A stretch of DNA of 64,000 nucleotides from Poritiphilus flavus (GCF_009901585.1 NZ_WXYO01000009.1:124001-188000); one strand, 5' to 3'. Counted from the first letter of the stretch, positions 1-9,589 are shown. Notes: generated by a model not told the origin, from the sequence alone. Translations and numbers: made by a program.

Positions 1-1
1 G

Positions 2-1687
2 TGTCAGACCGCGACAGAAAATCCTTCATATATCAATATCCAGGCTGTATTTCCTAAAAAGACCAGCTCCGAGGCCCTGGACGGTCGTTTGCTGATCATG
101 CTTTCGAACAATGAGGAAGCCGAACCCAGATTCCAGATCAATCCCGGGCTGAATACACAGATCATTTTCGGGCAGAATGTAGAAGGAATGAAGCCCGGCC
201 AACAGGTCTCTTTTGGTACTGAAATCCCGGGTTTTCCATACGAAAGCCTGGCGGATGTTCCGCCTGGAGAATACAATGTTCAGGCCTTACTGCACGTATA
301 CGAAACCTTCAACCTCAGTACAGGCCATACGGTGAAATTACCAATGGACAACGGAGAAGGGCAGCAGTGGAACCGCTCTCCCGGAAATTTGTATAGCAAA
401 CCGTTTAAAATAGAGATAAAAGAGGGTGGAAGTTTGGATGTTTTGGTGGAAATGGACCAGGTGATCCCTCCGATTGAGGAGCCGGAAGATACTGAATGGA
501 TAAAGCATATCCGGATCAAATCGGAAAAGCTATCAGAATTTTGGGGCCGCGATATGTATTTGGGCGCTCATATTCTTCTGCCAAAGGGCTTTGAAGAGCA
601 TCCGGAGGCCCGTTATCCCCTGATGATCTTTCACGGTCACTTTCCTTCGGATTTTGGCGGGTTCCGGACTACACCACCTGACCCGGACCTGGAACCGGAC
701 TATTCGGCCAGGTTTGATGTAACCGGATATAACATTATACAGCAGCAGGAGGCATATGACTTCTATAAACGCTGGAACGAACCCGATTTTCCGAGATTCC
801 TGATCATTGAGATCCAGCACCCTACGCCTTATTATGACGATTCATATGCCGTAAATTCAGCCAGCCAGGGGCCCTATGGTGACGCGATCACCTATGAACT
901 CATTCCGTATATAGAAAAGGAGTTCCGTGGCATGGGAGAGGGCTGGTCGCGCTTTTTGTATGGTGGTTCTACAGGGGGTTGGGAAGCTTTAGCCGTGCAG
1001 GTCAAATACCCGGAAGAGTACAATGGTTGTTTTGCAGCCTGCCCGGACCCGATTGATTTTAGGGCTTATTGCCTGACCAACATTTATGAGGATGACAATG
1101 CGTATTTCTACCAAAGCGATCATAAATCCCTGGAAGTACCCGGACATCGGGATTACCTGGGTCATGTAGAGACTACGGTAAGGGAATACAATCAACTGGA
1201 ACTGGTATTGGGAGATAAAAGCCGCTCCGGGCAGCAATGGGATATTTGGGAAGCCACCTATTCTCCCCAGGGAGAGAATGGATATCCCGTACGCCTATGG
1301 GACAAGAAAACCGGGGTGATAAACCGGGAGGTAGCCGAATATTGGAAAGAGAATTACGATCTCCGCTATATTCTGGAAAGGGACTGGGATAAACTCGGGG
1401 ATAAGCTAAAGGGAAAGATACACATCTATTGTGGGGATATGGACAATTATTATCTCAACAACGCAGTGTATCTGATGGAAGACTTTCTGGAAAATACTTC
1501 CGAACCCTATTACGAGGGTGAAGTTCTATATGGAGATCGAGCGGAACATTGCTGGAACGGAGACCCCGAGCTCCCGAATCATCTCAGCAGATTGCGGTAT
1601 AACAGTATGTACGTTCCTAAGATCATGAAAAGGATCGCAGTGAGCGCACCGCCCGGCGCGGATCTGAAAAGTTGGCGTTATGAGTAG
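2..1687 (+). CDS. esterase-like alpha/beta hydrolase, 5' truncated
   Basis: The frame is open from base 2, with no stop upstream of the first internal TTG at 89, so the true start lies left of the window. The C-terminal two thirds look like an esterase-D/enterochelin-esterase type alpha/beta hydrolase. The nucleophile elbow GGSTGG sits near the middle, and a late His in AEHCWNG could complete a triad. The N-terminal part (first ~130 visible residues) is beta-rich and resembles an accessory domain before the hydrolase fold. The stop overlaps the next gene by 8 bp, so the two are probably co-transcribed. Substrate is unknown. The fold is reasonably sure; the reaction is inferred only from the elbow motif. 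Confidence 0.7.
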   Translation, partial: CQTATENPSYINIQAVFPKKTSSEALDGRLLIMLSNNEEAEPRFQINPGLNTQIIFGQNVEGMKPGQQVSFGTEIPGFPYESLADVPPGEYNVQALLHVYETFNLSTGHTVKLPMDNGEGQQWNRSPGNLYSKPFKIEIKEGGSLDVLVEMDQVIPPIEEPEDTEWIKHIRIKSEKLSEFWGRDMYLGAHILLPKGFEEHPEARYPLMIFHGHFPSDFGGFRTTPPDPDLEPDYSARFDVTGYNIIQQQEAYDFYKRWNEPDFPRFLIIEIQHPTPYYDDSYAVNSASQGPYGDAITYELIPYIEKEFRGMGEGWSRFLYGGSTGGWEALAVQVKYPEEYNGCFAACPDPIDFRAYCLTNIYEDDNAYFYQSDHKSLEVPGHRDYLGHVETTVREYNQLELVLGDKSRSGQQWDIWEATYSPQGENGYPVRLWDKKTGVINREVAEYWKENYDLRYILERDWDKLGDKLKGKIHIYCGDMDNYYLNNAVYLMEDFLENTSEPYYEGEVLYGDRAEHCWNGDPELPNHLSRLRYNSMYVPKIMKRIAVSAPPGADLKSWRYE

Positions 1688-2306
1688 TGCAGGCAGAAGG
1701 AATAAGTTCGCTTGGATCGTTTTCGCGGTGGCCGCCGTGGGTATCGGACTTTACCCATTGATGTACTTTTTTACAGATAGGGAATTTGGCCTTCTGGCCT
1801 CTAAAAGCGAGGAATTACTGGGTGATATTCTCTGGAATGCGGGCTTTTACGGGCATATATTGTTTGGGGGGATAGCGCTGCTGGTAGGTTGGACACAGTT
1901 TAGCAAAAAATGGCGTACCGCCTATCTGAACTGGCACCGAACCCTGGGGAAGGTCTATGTACTGTCCGCATTTGTAAGTGGTACCTGCGCAGTTTATATC
2001 GGGTTTTACGCTACAGGGGGTTTTATTACGGCTGCCGGCTTTATCAGCTTGGGTATCATATGGTTGTACACTACTTTTAAGGCCTATATGGCGATCAGAA
2101 AGGGTGACCTTAAATTGCATCAAGGATTTATGATCTATAGCTATGCGGCTTGTTTTGCCGCGGTTACCCTGCGTATTTGGCTGCCCTTGCTGAGTATGGG
2201 ATTGGGATTCATTACCGCTTATAAAATAGTGGCATGGCTTTGTTGGGTTCCGAATATCATTTTTGCTTATTTCTGGGTAAAGAAAAAAGGCCTGTCCCTG
2301 GGCTGA
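1680..2306 (+). CDS. DUF2306-family integral membrane protein
   Basis: A 208-aa protein with about six hydrophobic segments. It carries the His-containing loops typical of DUF2306: NWHRTLGK after the second segment and LKLHQGFMIYSY before the fourth. Members of this family are bacterial inner-membrane proteins without an established function; the conserved histidines suggest a cofactor or metal site, but that is inference. The start ATG lies inside the end of the upstream hydrolase gene (8-bp overlap), which argues for translational coupling. A T-rich stretch follows the stop, but no clear hairpin was seen. Confidence 0.7.
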   Translation: MSSAGRRNKFAWIVFAVAAVGIGLYPLMYFFTDREFGLLASKSEELLGDILWNAGFYGHILFGGIALLVGWTQFSKKWRTAYLNWHRTLGKVYVLSAFVSGTCAVYIGFYATGGFITAAGFISLGIIWLYTTFKAYMAIRKGDLKLHQGFMIYSYAACFAAVTLRIWLPLLSMGLGFITAYKIVAWLCWVPNIIFAYFWVKKKGLSLG

Positions 2307-2378
2307 GATCCGCTTTTTTTATATTTTTCTGTCGGTCTTTAAACCTTTCCTAATGTAAAAACTAAAACTTTTGACACT

Positions 2379-2750
2379 ATGAAATTAGGCGCTTTCTCGA
2401 TTAGCCTCAGCGTAAAGGATTTAAATGTATCCAAAGCATTCTACGAAAAGCTCGGATTTACGGTTTTTGCCGGCGATTTGGAACGCAACTACCTTATCAT
2501 GAAAAATGAATCAACCCTGGTGGGGCTTTTTCAGGGTATGTTTGAAAACAACATCCTCACTTTTAATCCCGGGTGGGACCACAATGCGGCTACCCTGGAG
2601 AATTACGATGATATTCGGGATATTCAGAAGTCATTGAAAACCCAGGGCATCCAAATCCAGAACGAAATAGACGAAAGCACTACGGGCCCTGCTGGTTTTA
2701 TGTTTAGCGACCCCGATGGGAATGTGATTTTGATCGATCAGCACGTCTGA
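2379..2750 (+). CDS. VOC (glyoxalase/bleomycin resistance) family protein
   Basis: A 123-aa single-domain VOC protein. The N-terminus has the usual SLSVKDLNVSKAFYEKLGF pattern (first beta strand and helix), and the C-terminus ends with the common FSDPDGNVILIDQ strand. The family includes metal-dependent lyases, dioxygenases and antibiotic-binding proteins; nothing here picks one. It stands alone, with 72 bp upstream and about 120 bp downstream free of genes. The ATG at 2379 follows an A-rich leader, as is common in this phylum. Confidence 0.8.
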   Translation: MKLGAFSISLSVKDLNVSKAFYEKLGFTVFAGDLERNYLIMKNESTLVGLFQGMFENNILTFNPGWDHNAATLENYDDIRDIQKSLKTQGIQIQNEIDESTTGPAGFMFSDPDGNVILIDQHV

Positions 2751-2872
2751 ATCAATATAACTACATCCTAAGTTTAAGCCTTCCTGCCGCCTTTCTGCGA
2801 AGACCGGGGAGGGCATAGTTTTTAGTATATTTGAAAGCAATGGTCTGTCCGTTAAAAACCAAACTCTTAAAG

Positions 2873-4138
2873 ATGAAAATCAATAAATCATATCAAATCC
2901 CCTTTCTTTTTTGTTGCCTGTTAACCTTTGCGTTCATGTCAATCCCTAATTCCCTTTCGGCCCAGGAATTTCAGACTATCAGTAAAGAAGAGCTTCGCAG
3001 TAAAATTGAGGGTTACTGGTTGGGTCAGTTGGTGGGTAACTACATGGGTTTCCCTTTTGAGTTTGTATTCAGCGAAGATCCAGCGCCGGTATTTATAGAC
3101 AAGTATTACAATGTAACGGATTCCACAGGTATCAAAATGAATCATACAGATAGGAGGGGAAATGTGAATATTTTTGCCGATGCTTTGGGTGGAGCCTGGA
3201 GCGACGATGATTCGGATATTGAATTTGTTACCCTTCATGCCGTAGAAGAACACGGCCTGGACATCAATTACGAGCAGATCACCCAGGCCTGGAAAGACCA
3301 TATCAATCGCTTTATCTGGGTAAGTAACCGCAAAGCCAGAGACCTTATGGAAGAGGGCCTGGTAGCCCCGGAGACCGGGAAAAAAGAGAATAACCCCTAT
3401 TGGTTTGCCATAGACCCGCAGTTGGTGAATGAAATTTGGAGTGCCTTTTATCCGGGAATGACAGACAAGGCTGTGGAGCGTGCCGACTGGAGTTCACGGA
3501 TCACCAGCGACGATTGGGGCACGCATCCGACCATCTTTTACGCGGCAATGTACAGCGCGGCATTTTTCGAAAAGGATGTCTCAAAACTCTATGATATCGG
3601 CTTGTCCTATATCCCTGAAGACAGTCCCTTCAGGCAGGGGCTGTTAGATGTAAAAAAATGGCATAAGGATAACCCGGACTGGAAAACCACCAGGGAGCTG
3701 ATCAAAAAGAACTACCTGAAATATCCCGAAGTGGTGGAGAACCCCTGGTTCCACGAAGTCTCAGCCATGGTGAACGGACTTTGCGGAGCCATGGCCGTAC
3801 TTTACGGGGAAGGTGATTTTATTAAAACTACGGGAATCGCGGTTTCCGCAGGATACGACTGCGATAATCAGGGCGCCACCTGTGCTGGGCTGATGGGAGT
3901 GCTGAACGGCGCCAAGAGTATTCCAAGAGAACTTACTCATGAAATGGGTTATAACGAAAAATGGGAGCAACCCTTCAACAACCAGTATATCAACTATTCG
4001 AGAGACGGACTTCCCAATCTAACCTATATATCGGATATTATCGATCGTATCCTCGCTATAGCTGAAACGGCAATTTTAGAGAACGGGGGTAAGAAAACTG
4101 AGCAGGAAGGGCAGATTATTTATCATATTAAGGCATAA
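2873..4138 (+). CDS. secreted ADP-ribosylglycohydrolase family protein
   Basis: The protein has the two acidic metal-binding signatures of the ADP-ribosylglycohydrolase (DraG/ARH) fold: SDDDSD around residues 110-115 and AGYDCDNQGATCAG around 326-339. The N-terminal EGYWLGQLVGNYMG matches the family's first helix. I chose the ATG at 2873 over TTG 2831 and ATG 2840: only 2873 gives a standard signal peptide (lysines, a hydrophobic core, then SLSAQ), and a TATATTTG -7-like box at 2826-2833 would put the transcript start just before it. Export is unusual, because characterised ARH enzymes act in the cytoplasm. The aldo/keto reductase gene follows after 6 bp, so they probably share an operon. Substrate is unknown; a nucleoside or sugar glycoside is as likely as ADP-ribose. 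Confidence 0.8.
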   Translation: MKINKSYQIPFLFCCLLTFAFMSIPNSLSAQEFQTISKEELRSKIEGYWLGQLVGNYMGFPFEFVFSEDPAPVFIDKYYNVTDSTGIKMNHTDRRGNVNIFADALGGAWSDDDSDIEFVTLHAVEEHGLDINYEQITQAWKDHINRFIWVSNRKARDLMEEGLVAPETGKKENNPYWFAIDPQLVNEIWSAFYPGMTDKAVERADWSSRITSDDWGTHPTIFYAAMYSAAFFEKDVSKLYDIGLSYIPEDSPFRQGLLDVKKWHKDNPDWKTTRELIKKNYLKYPEVVENPWFHEVSAMVNGLCGAMAVLYGEGDFIKTTGIAVSAGYDCDNQGATCAGLMGVLNGAKSIPRELTHEMGYNEKWEQPFNNQYINYSRDGLPNLTYISDIIDRILAIAETAILENGGKKTEQEGQIIYHIKA

Positions 4139-4144
4139 ATACCT

Positions 4145-5116
4145 ATGGAATACAGAAAATTTGGAAGAACAGGCTGGTCCGTTAGCGAGATCGGCTATGG
4201 CATGTGGGGCATGGGAGGCTGGACGGAGTCTGACGATATACAATCCGCCAAATCCCTTGATCTTGCCGTTGAAAACGGTGTGACCTTCTTTGACACGGCC
4301 TGGGGCTATGGAGAAGGGCATAGTGAAAAATTGTTGGGAGAACTCGTCAGGAGACATCCGGACCGCAAACTCTTTACCGCCAGCAAGATCCCACCCATGA
4401 ATTTTAAATGGCCCGCCAGGCCGGAATACAATTATGAGGAATCTTATCCGCCAGGACACATTACAGAATTCACCGAGAAAACCCTGAAAAACCTTGGTTT
4501 GGAACAAATTGATCTGATGCAATTCCACACCTGGGACGATGGGTGGTCCTCCAGGGAAGAATGGCAGAGAACTGTGGAAGATCTGAAAACCTCCGGTAAG
4601 GTCGCCGCCATGGGTATCAGTATGAATCGCTGGGAACCGGAGAACGGGATCAAAGCTCTGGAAACCGGTTTTATAGATGCTGTTCAGGTTATTTATAACA
4701 TATTTGACCAGGCACCGGAGGATGTACTCTTTCCGATTTGCGAGCGACTTAATATAGGTGTGATCGCCAGAGTCCCTTTTGACGAAGGAACACTTACCGG
4801 AAATATCACAAAGGAAACCACTTTCCCGGAAGACGACTGGCGTTCTACTTATTTTGTTCCGGAAAATCTGATTGCCAGTGCGGATAGGGCAGATCGCCTT
4901 AGACCTGTAGTACCCGAAGGCATGACTATGGCCGAAATGGCCCTGCGTTTCATTCTGATGAACAAGACCGTAGGTACAGTGATCCCGGGCATGAGAAAGG
5001 CGAGCAACGTCCTGGCAAATACTGCTACCAGCGACGGTCAGGGCCTGTCCGAAGAACTTTTTTCAGTGCTCAGAGAACATCGCTGGGACCGGCAACCCAC
5101 TTCCTGGTCTCAGTAG
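4145..5116 (+). CDS. aldo/keto reductase
   Basis: A 323-aa TIM-barrel NAD(P)H-dependent oxidoreductase. The N-terminus MEYRKFGRTGWSVSEIG is typical of the YajO/Gfo-independent AKR subgroup. The catalytic tetrad is visible as Asp50 (FFDTAWGYG), Tyr55, Lys81 (ASKIPP) and His128 (LMQFHTWDD). It follows the ADP-ribosylglycohydrolase gene by 6 bp, suggesting a joint role, perhaps in sugar or glycoside metabolism. There is no signal peptide, so it acts in the cytoplasm, unlike its neighbour's product. Substrate cannot be told from sequence. Confidence 0.88.
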   Translation: MEYRKFGRTGWSVSEIGYGMWGMGGWTESDDIQSAKSLDLAVENGVTFFDTAWGYGEGHSEKLLGELVRRHPDRKLFTASKIPPMNFKWPARPEYNYEESYPPGHITEFTEKTLKNLGLEQIDLMQFHTWDDGWSSREEWQRTVEDLKTSGKVAAMGISMNRWEPENGIKALETGFIDAVQVIYNIFDQAPEDVLFPICERLNIGVIARVPFDEGTLTGNITKETTFPEDDWRSTYFVPENLIASADRADRLRPVVPEGMTMAEMALRFILMNKTVGTVIPGMRKASNVLANTATSDGQGLSEELFSVLREHRWDRQPTSWSQ

Positions 5117-5281
5117 GAGGGCAGGCAGTTGAGGCGTTCTGATGACCGAGTCCGTCGCCCCAGCCGGAAGAAGGTCAGTTGCAATTGAAAAAAAGCGTTC
5201 ATAACAAGCTGTTTTAAAGGAATTTAGCTGTATTTTTAGTTGATAGTAAAATACTTTGATCAATCCAATACACTTTATATT

Positions 5282-5692
5282 ATGAAAACAGTTCTCAGTA
5301 CTCTTTTGTGTGCCTTTTTGCTACTCTCCCTGTCCTGTAAGAAAAAGAAAAAAGCCTCTGACGATTCTGAGGAGACAACTATTGAAATAAAGTCTGAAGC
5401 AGCTGAAGGATCTGACGCTGAGAGCTCGGGCTCCATTGCTGACTGCGATGAATTCCTGGATGAATACGAGGAGTGGATGGATGATTACCTCGCCATGATG
5501 GAGAAATACAAAGACAATACCATGGCCATGGTATCTTCCGAGGAGTATCGGGAAATGGGGACCAAGGCGATGGAATGGACCAACCAGGCTGCTCAATTGG
5601 CCTTGAAATGCAGTAGCGATCCTGATTATGAAGAACGGATGGATGAGATCCAGAAAAGAGCGGATAAGAAAATGGAAGAATTGGGCTTGTAG
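5282..5692 (+). CDS. small acidic lipoprotein
   Basis: The ATG at 5282 gives a clean lipoprotein leader (MKTVLSTLLCAFLLLSLSC) with Cys19 as the lipid-bearing residue, followed by a lysine run and an acidic linker. The upstream in-frame start at 5240 would bury this leader and is rejected. The mature part (about residues 45-136) is a helical domain with the segment CDEFLDEYEEWMDDY, a pattern seen in uncharacterised Bacteroidota lipoproteins. It is predicted at the outer or inner membrane facing the periplasm. Function unknown. It stands as a single gene. Confidence 0.7.
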   Translation: MKTVLSTLLCAFLLLSLSCKKKKKASDDSEETTIEIKSEAAEGSDAESSGSIADCDEFLDEYEEWMDDYLAMMEKYKDNTMAMVSSEEYREMGTKAMEWTNQAAQLALKCSSDPDYEERMDEIQKRADKKMEELGL

Positions 5693-5738
5693 GCCGGTAA
5701 ATAAGGGAAGCTGACCAAAAAGTTCGTGTTTTTTTGGT

Positions 5739-5762
5739 CACATCGAGCGCAGTCGAGATGTG
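5739..5762. repeat. REP-like palindrome, copy 1 (TCGAGCGCAGTCGAGA core)
   Basis: CACATC and GATGTG flank a TCGA-GCGCAG-TCGA core, making a 24-bp imperfect palindrome in the gap between two genes. The same 16-bp core recurs inverted at 16625-16646. Short palindromes with this core are recalled as common in flavobacterial intergenic DNA. The rest of the 5693-5875 gap shows no gene. Confidence 0.6.
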
Positions 5763-5875
5763 GTTGAGTTAAGAACTTTGATAAGTTCCCGACTGCCCGT
5801 CCGAATGTCTTAGCCGGGCGGACGCTCGAACTGACAAGATGATCTTTTCAGTCAGCCTCTATTTTTCATACTCTG

Positions 5876-6718
5876 CTATTTGGAGGACTTACGAATGTAT
5901 TTTAAGTAGATAAAAAGTCCGGTTCCAAAAAGAACAAATGGCCAGATATACAGCAATCCCAGGAACATTTTTTCTACAACTCTCCAACCAAATACCAGGC
6001 TGTCCTTCATTTTTGAGGTAAAGCTTTGGTTGTATTCCTCTGGAACGTCACGGTGTTCTACGGTCTGGTAAAGATCTAGTTGGATAGTGCTCAGAGCTAC
6101 CTTATTGCTAAGAAACTTAAGCCTGCCCTGGGCAGCTTCAATTTCTTCCTGCAATACCCGTAGTTTTTCCTCGCTTAAAAGCACTTCTTCAACAGTCTTG
6201 GCTTTGGAACGCAAGATCTCGTCATATCGCTCTTTTACAGCCATCTTGGTTTTCAAGCGGGTCTGCAAGTCAATATATTCTTCCGAAACATCCGTGGTTG
6301 AAACGTTTTTAAAGTCTATGTATTCTGCCGTTTCAGACAGTTCGGAGATTACAGCCTCAAATTCCTTGGCGGGAACTCGCATACTGAGGCGGTTTTCCAG
6401 CTGATAGCGGGTATTTTGAAAACGCATTTCCGAAACATATCCGTTGTACTTTCTCAGCACATCCTTAACCGATGAAGTGGCCTTGTCCACATCAGCAACC
6501 TTGAATCGGCAACTGGCATTCTTTATGATCTTCAGGTTTTCACTGACATCTTTAGTGATTTCCGGATCAAAAGTCTCTGCCTCTTCAATACTTTTGGCCT
6601 CATAAGTTTCTTCAACACTATCCATATTGACCTCAATAGCGTTCGTTTCGGTGCTTCCATTGCATCCTGTTTTCAGCATGCTTATGGCCGCCATAAGCAC
6701 AAAAATGTTTGATTTCAT
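5876..6718 (-). CDS. DUF4349 domain lipoprotein with C-terminal membrane anchor
   Basis: A 280-aa protein with an N-terminal lipoprotein-like leader ending at KTGC, a short acidic spacer, and a DUF4349 domain from about residue 65. That domain shows the duplicated helix-strand pattern (VLRKYNGYVSEMRF, LSMRVPAKEFEAVISEL) followed by a long coiled coil at about 150-205. One strong transmembrane segment (LGLLYIWPFVLFGTGLFIYL) lies at the C-terminus, ending in a lysine-rich tail. DUF4349 proteins are envelope proteins of unknown function. It is divergent from the gene at 6847, with 128 bp between. Confidence 0.8.
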   Translation of the reverse strand: MKSNIFVLMAAISMLKTGCNGSTETNAIEVNMDSVEETYEAKSIEEAETFDPEITKDVSENLKIIKNASCRFKVADVDKATSSVKDVLRKYNGYVSEMRFQNTRYQLENRLSMRVPAKEFEAVISELSETAEYIDFKNVSTTDVSEEYIDLQTRLKTKMAVKERYDEILRSKAKTVEEVLLSEEKLRVLQEEIEAAQGRLKFLSNKVALSTIQLDLYQTVEHRDVPEEYNQSFTSKMKDSLVFGWRVVEKMFLGLLYIWPFVLFGTGLFIYLKYIRKSSK

Positions 6719-6846
6719 AATGAATTAATCTTAAAATTGTTCGAACAAACCTATGAGTAGCCATGTAGAGAGGGTTGTAAATGCCTTGTAAAACAATTGT
6801 AAAAGGAATTGTAAAACTCATAACTACTTGAATAATAAAAGTTTAA

Positions 6847-7758
6847 ATGAAAAATAGGTCGAAGGAAATCAGTGCGTTTCGCAAGCTTTTGGAACAGGTT
6901 GCCATAGCTTTTCGCGTTGATTATCCTTCTGCTGATCCTGATATTTCCAAGTGGAAAGGCAAGGTTATACAGGATTTCCAGGAAGACTTAAGGCAGAAAG
7001 CAGGGGGTAGTATCAGCGAAAAGTGGTTCTATAGTCATGCCAAAAACCGTCCTGCAAAACTGCCAAGAATAGACGTGCTGGATCTTTTATCTAATTATGC
7101 CGGATATCAGGGGTGGAATGCCTATTTAGGACAATACATGCAATCCGGGGTCTACCGTCCTAAAAGCGATCGCAAAAAGCTTCTCTGGATGGTACTGACA
7201 GCTGCAATCCTGATTGCCGGGGTATATGCCTTTATACCTAGGAAGAACACTTATTATTTCTGCTTCGTTGATGCCGACAAGAAAGAAGCCATCACTGAAA
7301 TTGCTATAGACGTGATCATTCTGAACGAGGAGGAATCGCCCAGGTACCTGAAATCCGATAGCCTGGGTTGCTTTTCGTGGACGAGCAGGGAGAAGTATAT
7401 TCGATTCATAGCCCAATCCCCTTATCATAAAAATGATACGATCTACAGTTCGTTCTCCGGGGATTCAGACCGGGAAGTCAGGCTCAGGACAGATGATTAT
7501 GCCCTAATGCTCGATTATTACAGCAACAGGAATGTAAAGGATTGGAAAAGGAGAAGGGCCGAGTTGCAACGACTCATAGCGGATGATGCACTTATTTTTG
7601 AATTGCTCCCTTTTCAACTTGGTGTGGAGATCTATAATAAGGAGGAGTTCATACAGAAATTGATCACACCAACCCAAAGCCTTCAAAAGCTGGAGGTTAT
7701 AGAAACGGCGTATAAAGACGGCCAGCTTGTAAAATTAAAATTCAGGATAAAACAATGA
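6847..7758 (+). CDS. single-pass membrane protein of unknown function
   Basis: Not recognised as a named family. About 105 cytoplasmic N-terminal residues come first; they are helical and contain a domain seen upstream of membrane segments in Bacteroidota (YSHAKNRPAKLPRIDVLDLLS). A transmembrane helix (WMVLTAAILIAGVYAFI) lies at about 115-131, and a ~170-residue beta-rich extracytoplasmic part follows. The stop overlaps the start of the next gene as ATGA, so the two are translationally coupled. The N-terminal part could be a small DNA- or protein-binding module, but this is a guess. Confidence 0.6.
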   Translation: MKNRSKEISAFRKLLEQVAIAFRVDYPSADPDISKWKGKVIQDFQEDLRQKAGGSISEKWFYSHAKNRPAKLPRIDVLDLLSNYAGYQGWNAYLGQYMQSGVYRPKSDRKKLLWMVLTAAILIAGVYAFIPRKNTYYFCFVDADKKEAITEIAIDVIILNEEESPRYLKSDSLGCFSWTSREKYIRFIAQSPYHKNDTIYSSFSGDSDREVRLRTDDYALMLDYYSNRNVKDWKRRRAELQRLIADDALIFELLPFQLGVEIYNKEEFIQKLITPTQSLQKLEVIETAYKDGQLVKLKFRIKQ

Positions 7759-8210
7759 AACTGAGAAACTGGATTTTCGGCTGCATTTTTACCATGCTCT
7801 GTTCTTGCGGAGGAGATCCTGGCGCACGCAGTTCCAATATCTCCCTGGAACCTGCAGAAGAGGGTTATGATATCATTCCTGAGGATCACCTTGATGCCTA
7901 CAAGGAAGTTTTGAGAAGGAAACTACAGGAAGACCTGGAGAAAATTAAACTTAAGGAGGAGTTTCCGGAATTTCAGCTTTCAGGCTCCGATCTTGATTTC
8001 TTTAAGGAGAGCGTAACCAAAAATACCCGTTTGGAATCCCTTCAAATACTGTCCGGGGATACTTTTGGTGATACCTTGTTTTTGAAAATGGCGGTAGGCC
8101 TGGAAGACAAGGGCAGCCAACTATCGGATACCGTGGAGGTGTCCATTATACGAAAGAGGGTAACTGTCCAGGGAGAATCCGTTTTTGCCACTGAGATCCT
8201 ATATCACTAG
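7755..8210 (+). CDS. small lipoprotein, coupled to upstream membrane protein
   Basis: A 151-aa protein with a lipoprotein signal (leader ending in LCSC; Cys17 probable lipid site) and a mixed alpha/beta mature domain. It has no recognisable family. It starts within the stop of the preceding membrane protein gene (ATGA overlap), implying that the two products work together at the envelope. Nothing in the sequence suggests an enzyme. Confidence 0.6.
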   Translation: MKLRNWIFGCIFTMLCSCGGDPGARSSNISLEPAEEGYDIIPEDHLDAYKEVLRRKLQEDLEKIKLKEEFPEFQLSGSDLDFFKESVTKNTRLESLQILSGDTFGDTLFLKMAVGLEDKGSQLSDTVEVSIIRKRVTVQGESVFATEILYH

Positions 8211-8236
8211 GAGTTGAAAACTCGGACCCTGTCCAT

Positions 8237-8659
8237 TCATTTTGCAAACAACTGCGTCATATCCTTAAACGCCTTAAATTCCAAAGCATTACCTGCAGGA
8301 TCTAAAAAGAACATAGTGGCTTGCTCTCCTACCTGGCCCTCAAAGCGGATGTAAGGTTCTATGATGAAATCAACCCCTTTTTTTTGGAGTTCCTCAGAAA
8401 AACTGCCGAAGGTCTCCCAGGGTAGTACTACACCATAATGCGGCACCGGGACCTGTTTTCCATCAACTGGGTTGGCGTGTAACTCTTCTTCTGACTTGGG
8501 TTTGTAATGAATTACCAATTGATGTCCGAAAAGATTAAAATCAACCCAATGATCGCTACTCCTGCCTTCTTCGCAGCCCAGCACTTCCCTGTAAAATGTA
8601 CGGCATTCTTTGAGGTTATGAACGGGTATGGCAACATGGAATGGTGTTATCTTGGACAT
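8237..8659 (-). CDS. VOC family protein
   Basis: The protein begins [16 protein letters not shown], the normal first strand of a VOC domain, so I use the ATG at 8659 rather than 8692. It contains [33 protein letters not shown], and the terminal [17 protein letters not shown] strand. The full-length paired beta-alpha-beta-beta-beta repeat is present (140 aa). Metal ligands plausible for this group (His8, Glu near the end) are present, so it may be an extradiol dioxygenase- or glyoxalase-like enzyme. Substrate unknown. Confidence 0.8.
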   Translation of the reverse strand: MSKITPFHVAIPVHNLKECRTFYREVLGCEEGRSSDHWVDFNLFGHQLVIHYKPKSEEELHANPVDGKQVPVPHYGVVLPWETFGSFSEELQKKGVDFIIEPYIRFEGQVGEQATMFFLDPAGNALEFKAFKDMTQLFAK

Positions 8660-8749
8660 TGGATGTTTTCTGATATTAGTATGTGATGACAAGCGCCGGA
8701 TAAAGTTTCTAAGCCAGCGCGGATTTTAAAGTTGAAAGGTACAGGATTC

Positions 8750-9589
8750 TCAGGAATTCAGAAAATCCAGGATCTTCAGATTTACCTCCTCCTGGTGCAT
8801 GGAGTGCCCCAGTCCCTGGGTAGCCACAAGCTCGCTTCCCTTCCAACTGGCATGCACTTTCTGCGAGGCATGGAAGGGAGCAATGGCATCCAGTTTATCG
8901 TGAAACAACAGTCCTTTTTTGGGATTGGTTTGTGCGAAGCGGGAGGTAGAAAAATCCCTGATCTGAAAACCAAAATTTTGTTTTACGTAGTTGTCCAGTC
9001 CGTGCATAACCCTATCGCTTAGCTTAAGAATACGTTGGTATTCATCCATGATCTCATGAAATTCGGAAGGAGCTCCTATGGTTACGATCTTCTCTGTTGG
9101 CGAATCCGGATAACGGTATTGATGGTACATGGCCGTCATACCACCGACAGAATGGGCCACCAGGTATTTAGGTTTATGTCTGATGATCATTTGTTGCACA
9201 CAGAGGGTATAGAGCGGTACGTGAAGCCAACTACCTGAAGAATACCCATGTCCGGGAGCGTCGAAGGCGACTATATTGAATTCTTGTTTACGGAGATATC
9301 CGATCAGATTTCGCCAGCGGTGGGTATTGCTTTCCCATCCGTGCAGCAATAACACTGTCTCCCGGGCACCAGGCCAGTGATAGACCTGTAATATGCGGTC
9401 TTCTACCTCCAGGGTTTCTTTCTTCGCGCTATTGAGGAAGTCTTGTTGCTGAGGTAGCACCCGCCCTTTACGGATCTTGCAAAATGTAAAAAAAGCCTTC
9501 TCTGCAGCGGCACTCCTGGAAATAACCGCAAGGCTATTGAAATATAAGCCGTAGAACCTCGGAAGCAGTTTTTTGAGCTGTTTTTTCAT
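8750..9589 (-). CDS. alpha/beta hydrolase
   Basis: A 279-aa hydrolase with the oxyanion-side motif LLLHGWESNTHRW, a nucleophile elbow VAHSVGGM (Ala replaces the usual first Gly of GxSxG) and a terminal His in GLGHSMHQEE. The family covers esterases, lipases and epoxide or C-C bond hydrolases. It is divergent from the HxlR regulator at 9668, with a 78-bp shared promoter region that carries a GTAACTT direct repeat. It is therefore probably a target of that regulator. Confidence 0.85.
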   Translation of the reverse strand: MKKQLKKLLPRFYGLYFNSLAVISRSAAAEKAFFTFCKIRKGRVLPQQQDFLNSAKKETLEVEDRILQVYHWPGARETVLLLHGWESNTHRWRNLIGYLRKQEFNIVAFDAPGHGYSSGSWLHVPLYTLCVQQMIIRHKPKYLVAHSVGGMTAMYHQYRYPDSPTEKIVTIGAPSEFHEIMDEYQRILKLSDRVMHGLDNYVKQNFGFQIRDFSTSRFAQTNPKKGLLFHDKLDAIAPFHASQKVHASWKGSELVATQGLGHSMHQEEVNLKILDFLNS

